Assembly: GCA_031256755.1 (NCBI GenBank)
Contig: JAIRPZ010000187.1
Location: 1-14,497, forward strand
Direction: 5' to 3'
Origin: Planctomycetaceae bacterium
GTDB lineage: Bacteria; Planctomycetota; Planctomycetia; Pirellulales; Thermoguttaceae
Length of the DNA stretch: 14,497 bases
Positions 12,932 to 14,497 of this stretch are shown here, in pieces. A model generated the notes under the pieces. That model did no database searches. It was given only the letters and a program-made list of their open reading frames with translations, and was not told the origin of the DNA. The first letter of the stretch is position 1. Every line of letters starts with the position of its first letter. The position numbers were made by a program, and so were the translations under genes.

Positions 12932-13642
12932 TTAGTTTGCTGGAATGTGACGATTACGGTTTTCACGTCCCATTGCATTAAAATGAAGATCGTAACCATC
13001 AACATCAATATGCCAATGCAGTTTTTGACCGTACCCTAATGCTCCACCGGAATTAAAGGAGATTTTAACAATTTTGCCATTGATAGTTTTTGTAAATTCT
13101 TTACGCCCAGTTTGTGTTGTAGTAAGGGTAAATCCTCTATTTTCTAACAATTTTCTTCCTGCATTATGACTCTTGCCATTCAGGTTAACACCTTGCAATC
13201 CAAGATTACGTAAATTGGTACTGTTAGTTTGACTATATTTTGCGTTATGCACCAGCACACACGTTTGCCCCAATTCTGCCGTTTGCGCAATAACGAAATA
13301 ATCATGGTTGCCGTCAATGGTAAAATTATAGACCGTGATTCCAGCGGGATATTCTACACGTTCTTTTGCAATAAGGCAAGATAACTCGCTGTTTGCGTCA
13401 AGCAATACATCACCCGCTTTCAAGTCCTTTGCTTCAACCCAATAGCCGTTCTCCGTTACGCCGAGATTCTCGTGATACAACTTCTTGGGCTGCTCTCCAC
13501 AACTCGGGATTATCCGAAACAACCCAGAACGGCTGCGAACCTGTGGTCTCAATGATTTGTTCGTTGCCATTTTTTCCGCAAAACTACCGCCGACAACTGC
13601 CTGTGCCGCAATCGTTAGAAAAAGGAAAACTAATTGTAACAA
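12932..13642 (-). CDS. Half-HINT protein with C-terminal toxin-like domain (unit B), damaged 5' half
   Basis: As read from a TTG at 13642 this is 236 residues: signal-like start (LQLVFLFLTIAAQAVVGGSFAE), a scrambled part (about 25-54), the C-terminal HINT half (WVEAKDLKAGD, VYNFTIDGNHDYFVIAQ, VLVHN ending at 133), then a putative toxin (137-236) with GRKLLENRGFTLTTTQTGRKEF and HWHIDVDGYDLHFNAMGR. His209, His211, His220 and His232 suggest a nuclease, but I know no family. Compared with unit A, an ATG at 13657 is cut off by TAA at 13646-13648. One A is missing in the run at 13570-13575 and one base is gained near 13471-13486; between them the other frame reads GNEQIIETTGSQPFWVV. The block B His is Gln there. 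The frame survives because the two shifts cancel. Confidence 0.7.
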   Translation of the reverse strand: MLQLVFLFLTIAAQAVVGGSFAEKMATNKSLRPQVRSRSGLFRIIPSCGEQPKKLYHENLGVTENGYWVEAKDLKAGDVLLDANSELSCLIAKERVEYPAGITVYNFTIDGNHDYFVIAQTAELGQTCVLVHNAKYSQTNSTNLRNLGLQGVNLNGKSHNAGRKLLENRGFTLTTTQTGRKEFTKTINGKIVKISFNSGGALGYGQKLHWHIDVDGYDLHFNAMGRENRNRHIPAN

Positions 13643-13699
13643 AAATTATATTGTCATTTTATAACGCTAATCAAAACTTCTTGGCAAGGGCACAAGGAT
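13235..13699 (-). repeat. Duplicated HINT unit, copy B
   Basis: This is the partner of 12047-12440, including the upstream block TGCCAAGAAGTTTTGATTAGC. It is longer by an internal segment (NPELWRAAQE... to YHENLGVTENGY) that copy A lacks, so copy A carries an in-frame deletion relative to B or the reverse. The 63-base gap 13658-13720 holds this upstream block and a TATAAA directly before the old ATG. Confidence 0.75.
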
Positions 13700-13720
13700 A
13701 CATTATTTATATTATTTCGT

Positions 13721-14395
13721 TTATAGACGTTCTAACTCTTGATGTTTCTTTATCCATTCAAAATCTCGCGGAATTCTAAATTGCGGCAATTCAAGACCGT
13801 CCAGCGGCACTGGAGCAACAACTACTTTCTGAACATAAATCTTTTTTTTCCATTTTTCCATATCTAATAAATGGTAAACGGATTCTCGCATTAAGAGACC
13901 TGAGCATTCAAAAATATCAGCATCTTCTGGCGGATTAGGATAGACAAATAGTTTACCGGCGGCCCAATAACGGACAAGTCCGCAATCTTTACAAACAGTA
14001 ACTTGCGATATGTTTTTTGTTCCCCGCAAAAACAAGTTGTATCGGCAGCGATATGTACGCCAACCTTCAATCAATGTTTTATCCTGTCTGAACACATCAC
14101 CCAAGTACATATCACGCTTAAGTATATGCGGCGGAATGGGTTTGAGAAATTCTTCCCATAACAATTCTTGGTGCCACAAATACATTCTATTAACAAAACC
14201 TACAACAAGGGTCAACGGTTTTTGTTTTGACAGGTTTGTATCATCATCAATCAAAGCATCAATCTGCTTGATTCCATCAAATGACCGACTGCAATTCTTG
14301 CAAAACCAAGGAGAATTAACCTCTTTATCCAACAAGTCATTCGTCTCGCATCCATCCCATTTACTGGTCAGTAAATACAAAGTTTCTGTCTTCAT
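13721..14395 (-). CDS. Double-CXXC protein, probable toxin-immunity (SitI6-like) protein
   Basis: A 224-residue soluble protein with two zinc-knuckle pairs, Cys32-Cys35 (WFCKNCSRS) and Cys135-Cys138 followed by Gly (VCKDCGLVRYW), about 100 residues apart. The C-terminal part (DADIFECSGLLMRESVYHLL, then KKKIYVQKVVVAPV) recalls the end of the double-CXXCG family known from Myxococcus, where members such as SitI6 are immunity proteins to exported toxins. That resemblance is from memory of the motif layout, not a search. The ATG at 14393-14395 has only a weak purine-rich site. It comes first in the array, 63 bases before the HINT unit, so its own toxin would be expected upstream, beyond the window. 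A+T-rich. Confidence 0.7.
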   Translation of the reverse strand: MKTETLYLLTSKWDGCETNDLLDKEVNSPWFCKNCSRSFDGIKQIDALIDDDTNLSKQKPLTLVVGFVNRMYLWHQELLWEEFLKPIPPHILKRDMYLGDVFRQDKTLIEGWRTYRCRYNLFLRGTKNISQVTVCKDCGLVRYWAAGKLFVYPNPPEDADIFECSGLLMRESVYHLLDMEKWKKKIYVQKVVVAPVPLDGLELPQFRIPRDFEWIKKHQELERL

Positions 14396-14434
14396 TGTAT
14401 TGTGTTCTCTGTCTCATTTATAAAAAGGGCGTTG

Positions 14435-14497
14435 CTAATTTAGTGTATAACTGCTACCCTGTTTTTGAGCAATGCCAAAAACGCGAATAGGGAAAAT
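14435..14497 (-). other. Possible 3' end of an upstream gene at the window edge
   Basis: A minus-strand frame enters from the edge and stops at TAG (14435-14437), reading IFPIRVFGIAQKQGSSYTLN. It would be the end of the gene before the double-CXXC protein, possibly its toxin. Twenty codons are too few to be sure, and another frame is also open for 18 codons. Confidence 0.2.
14444..14472 (-). promoter_or_regulatory. Possible promoter of the double-CXXC gene
   Basis: On the minus strand TTGCTC (14467-14472), 17 bases, TATACA (14444-14449), with a leader of about 41 bases before the ATG at 14395. The match is fair only, and it overlaps the possible end of an upstream gene. Confidence 0.3.

Noticed and set aside
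11967..13642. Idea that the HINT proteins are active self-splicing inteins
   Set aside because: Neither has the N-terminal catalytic Cys/Ser block, they have Ala after the terminal HN, and unit B has Gln for the block B His.
1..14497. tRNA, rRNA, CRISPR array, insertion sequence or attachment site
   Set aside because: No cloverleaf, regular spacer array, transposase-like frame or flanking target duplication was found by eye, including around the A+T-rich island.

Overview
The window looks like a chromosomal segment of a planctomycete, probably of the Pirellulales type. The grounds are the prepilin-like proteins carrying a 'DGLPEFVDAWGRP' block, the N-terminus of prolyl-tRNA synthetase, a CheX-like protein, a secreted 'EGELLNP' protein of planctomycete style, frequent absence of Shine-Dalgarno sequences, and a HINT-domain family common in that phylum. 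The BioB subtype resembles those of anaerobes, so a host-gut or other anoxic lineage is possible. This placement rests on remembered family features, not on a search.

Layout. Positions 1-1436 (minus) hold two type IV prepilin-like genes behind a good promoter. Positions 1542-4390 (minus) hold a translation block in transcription order rpsH, rplF, rplR, rplS, nadD. It is a fragment of the spc operon in which rplS follows rplR where rpsE is expected, and a 220-base gap with covarying hairpin repeats separates rplF from rplR. Positions 4666-5094 (plus) encode an arrestin-like small protein, convergent with panD (minus) across a probable two-way terminator. Positions 5642-7110 (minus) hold a two-gene unit: a small membrane protein and a secreted HEAT-like protein. 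It is divergent from proS (plus, 7307-9064). Positions 9176-11462 (minus) hold an unrecognised 211-residue protein, a CheX-like protein and bioB, each with its own promoter-like sequence.

Positions 11537-14395 (minus) are visibly richer in A+T and form an accessory island. In transcription order it contains a double-CXXC protein (probable immunity protein), a half-HINT protein with a C-terminal toxin-like domain, a probable immunity protein, a second half-HINT protein with almost no toxin left, and a second probable immunity protein. The two HINT units are diverged duplicates that include their upstream sequence. Both lack the N-terminal half of the HINT fold and instead begin with a signal-peptide-like segment. 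Small frameshifts and a nonsense codon mark the array as decaying, as a store of silent cassettes, or as carrying base-level sequence errors.

No tRNA, rRNA, CRISPR array or insertion sequence was seen. Promoters and terminators were read by eye and are hypotheses.
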